Below are positions 62,787-64,000 of a stretch of DNA of 64,000 nt, in pieces. The notes below the pieces were generated by a model, which was not told where the DNA came from, made no database searches, and worked only from the letters and a program-made list of their open reading frames with translations. The position numbers and the translations under genes are program-made. The DNA is from Acidovorax soli (GTDB lineage Bacteria > Pseudomonadota > Gammaproteobacteria > Burkholderiales > Burkholderiaceae_C), in contig NZ_JACHLK010000008.1 of the NCBI RefSeq assembly GCF_014207955.1, positions 248,001 through 312,000 of the forward strand. The letters run 5' to 3'. The number at the start of each line of letters is the position of its first letter. Position 1 is the first letter of the stretch.

Positions 62787-63098
62787 TCAGACCTGCATAT
62801 TCATGATGTCGGTATAGGCCTGCACCATGCGGTTGCGCACATGCAGCGTGGCCTGGAAGCCGATCTGCGCCTTCTGGATGGCCACCATGGTCTCTTCCAG
62901 GCTGACCGAGGGATTTTCCAGCTGAACTTCCTTTTGCAGGTCGCCCGACTTGTTCTGTGCGGCGCTCACCGACTGCAGGGCCCCCTTGAGCGCGCCCGAG
63001 AAGCCCACATCGTTGCCTTCGGCCTGGGGCATCGCGGCGCGGCGCGCCATGCCGGCACCCATCATGGGGGTGGTGGAGCTGGGGATGCGGAGGTCCAT
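62787..63098 (-). CDS. fliE: Flagellar hook-basal body complex protein FliE
   Basis: A 103-residue adapter between MS ring and rod. C-terminal block ETMVAIQKAQIGFQATLHVR with RMVQAYTDIMNMQV is the FliE signature. It stands alone on the minus strand, divergent from fliF, as in many betaproteobacteria. A perfect GCCGATAA lies upstream at 63186-63193 on its strand. Confidence 0.95.
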   Translation of the reverse strand: MDLRIPSSTTPMMGAGMARRAAMPQAEGNDVGFSGALKGALQSVSAAQNKSGDLQKEVQLENPSVSLEETMVAIQKAQIGFQATLHVRNRMVQAYTDIMNMQV

Positions 63099-63185
63099 GG
63101 CGGTGTCCGTTGGGGATGGGGGATGTTGTGATCGTAGCCAGGCCCCGGCCGGCCATCATGGGGAATAGATGGTCAAAGGGGCGGC

Positions 63186-63212
63186 TTATCGGCAGAACAT
63201 GGCGGCACCTTG
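63186..63212 (-). promoter_or_regulatory. Possible sigma-28-like promoter upstream of fliE
   Basis: On the minus strand CAAG (63209-63212), 15 bases, and a perfect GCCGATAA (63186-63193). The -10 box is exact but the -35 matches only partly. fliE is normally an early gene, so this may be a chance match or a second, late promoter. Confidence 0.35.
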
Positions 63213-63273
63213 AGCCGAATAATCGAGCCCACGCCAAGGTCCGTTGCCGGGCCCCACCTATTGGAAAAGCACG

Positions 63274-64000
63274 ATGTCTGCAGTTGCCGAAGTCCCACTC
63301 GCTCCGCTCGCACCTCCCGCTGCCACCCCCAGTCCCAACTGGCTGCAGCGGTTGACCAGCCTCGACCGGGCCCAGCGCATGCGCCTGGGTGTGGGGGTGG
63401 CGCTGCTCGTGGCCGTTGCGGTCGCTGCCATCGTGCTGGGCCGCCAGCCCGACTACCGCGTCCTGTTTTCCAACCTCAACGACAAGGATGGCGGCGCCAT
63501 CGTGGCCCAGCTGTCCACGATGAACGTTCCCTACAAGTACGCCGAAGGCGGCGGCGCGATCCTGATTCCCGCCGAGAAGGTGCACGACGTGCGCCTGCGC
63601 CTGGCCACCCAGGGCCTGCCCCGCGGCTCGGTCACGGGCTTCGAGCTGATGGAGACCAACCGCTTCGGCATGACCCAGTTCCAGGAGCGCCTGAACTTCC
63701 AGCGCGGCCTGGAGGGCGAACTGACCCGCTCCATCCAGGCCCTGTCCTCGGTGCAGAGCGCCCGCGTGCACCTGGCGCTGCCCAACCAGAACGGCTTCTT
63801 CCGCGAGCAGCAAAAGCCCTCGGCCTCGGTGCTGGTCAGCCTGCACCCCGGCCGCTTCCTGGACCGTGCCCAATTGGCCGGCATCGTCCACCTCGTGGCC
63901 TCCAGCGTGCCTGAACTGGCCCCCTCGGCCGTGAGCGTGCTCGACGACACGGGCAAGCTGCTGTCGCAGTCGCCCGATGGCGCTGGCGCCAATGCCATCG
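63274..64000 (+). CDS. fliF: Flagellar MS-ring protein FliF, 3' end cut by window
   Basis: The first 242 residues of FliF. The N-terminal membrane helix is about 42-58 (LGVGVALLVAVAVAAIVLG). The ring-building domain follows: PDYRVLFSNLNDKDGGAIVA, FELMETNRFGMTQFQERLNF and RVHLALPNQNGFFREQQKPS, which align with the YscJ/FliF fold. The rest of the protein and the following fliG-N genes would lie beyond the window. Confidence 0.95.
   Translation, partial: MSAVAEVPLAPLAPPAATPSPNWLQRLTSLDRAQRMRLGVGVALLVAVAVAAIVLGRQPDYRVLFSNLNDKDGGAIVAQLSTMNVPYKYAEGGGAILIPAEKVHDVRLRLATQGLPRGSVTGFELMETNRFGMTQFQERLNFQRGLEGELTRSIQALSSVQSARVHLALPNQNGFFREQQKPSASVLVSLHPGRFLDRAQLAGIVHLVASSVPELAPSAVSVLDDTGKLLSQSPDGAGANAI

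Overview
The window is GC-rich, densely coded DNA from a motile betaproteobacterium, most likely family Comamonadaceae (Acidovorax-like). This rests on the gene order motAB-cheYZ-flhBAF-flhG-fliA next to flgBCDEFGHIJKL, the paired 493-residue flagellins and the general style of the genes; no rRNA or marker gene is present to confirm it. I saw no tRNA, rRNA, CRISPR array, insertion sequence or prophage.

Positions 1-10962 hold housekeeping or single-operon genes: an exported redoxin (cut by the window start), a ScsB/DsbD-type membrane thiol reductase, a very large DUF748/AsmA-like envelope protein, an AlaX-type alanyl-tRNA editing enzyme, a DUF1569 protein, a creatininase-family hydrolase, an aspartyl-protease/PDZ lipoprotein and a histidine phosphatase. 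The protease gene has a 5' leader hairpin that pairs with its Shine-Dalgarno sequence.

Positions 11047-19818 form one long minus-strand run with overlaps or very short spacers: LysE exporter, DMT exporter, RidA, two small cupins, a class I aminotransferase, a GST, two PhzF paralogues, a VOC protein, a second LysE exporter and a threonine-dehydratase-like enzyme. A MocR-type (GntR-HTH plus aminotransferase) regulator is divergent at the head, with four CAGTAC repeats between. Together they suggest regulated breakdown and export of an amino compound not identified here. A cardiolipin synthase follows.

Positions 23181-64000 are a flagellar region. The rod-hook-ring operon flgBCDEFGH-(unknown secreted protein)-IJKL runs on the minus strand and ends in an HDOD protein. 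flgA and flgMN are divergent. A second minus-strand block is motAB-cheYZ-flhBAF-flhG-fliA. On the plus strand comes a glycosylation island: a TPR/O-GlcNAc-transferase-like protein, then rfbF, rfbG, an RmlC-like epimerase, a sugar C-methyltransferase, an FkbM methyltransferase, an SDR and a hexapeptide acetyltransferase. It ends against two divergent, closely related flagellins, then fliD-fliS-fliT, and finally fliE and the start of fliF (cut by the window end). The reading I favour is that the island makes and attaches a branched 6-deoxyhexose to flagellin.

Sigma-28 promoters of the form TAAA-N15-GCCGATAA are visible before flgM, the plus-strand fliC and fliS. Three copies of a 106-180 bp hairpin-rich repeat fill three of the convergent gene junctions.
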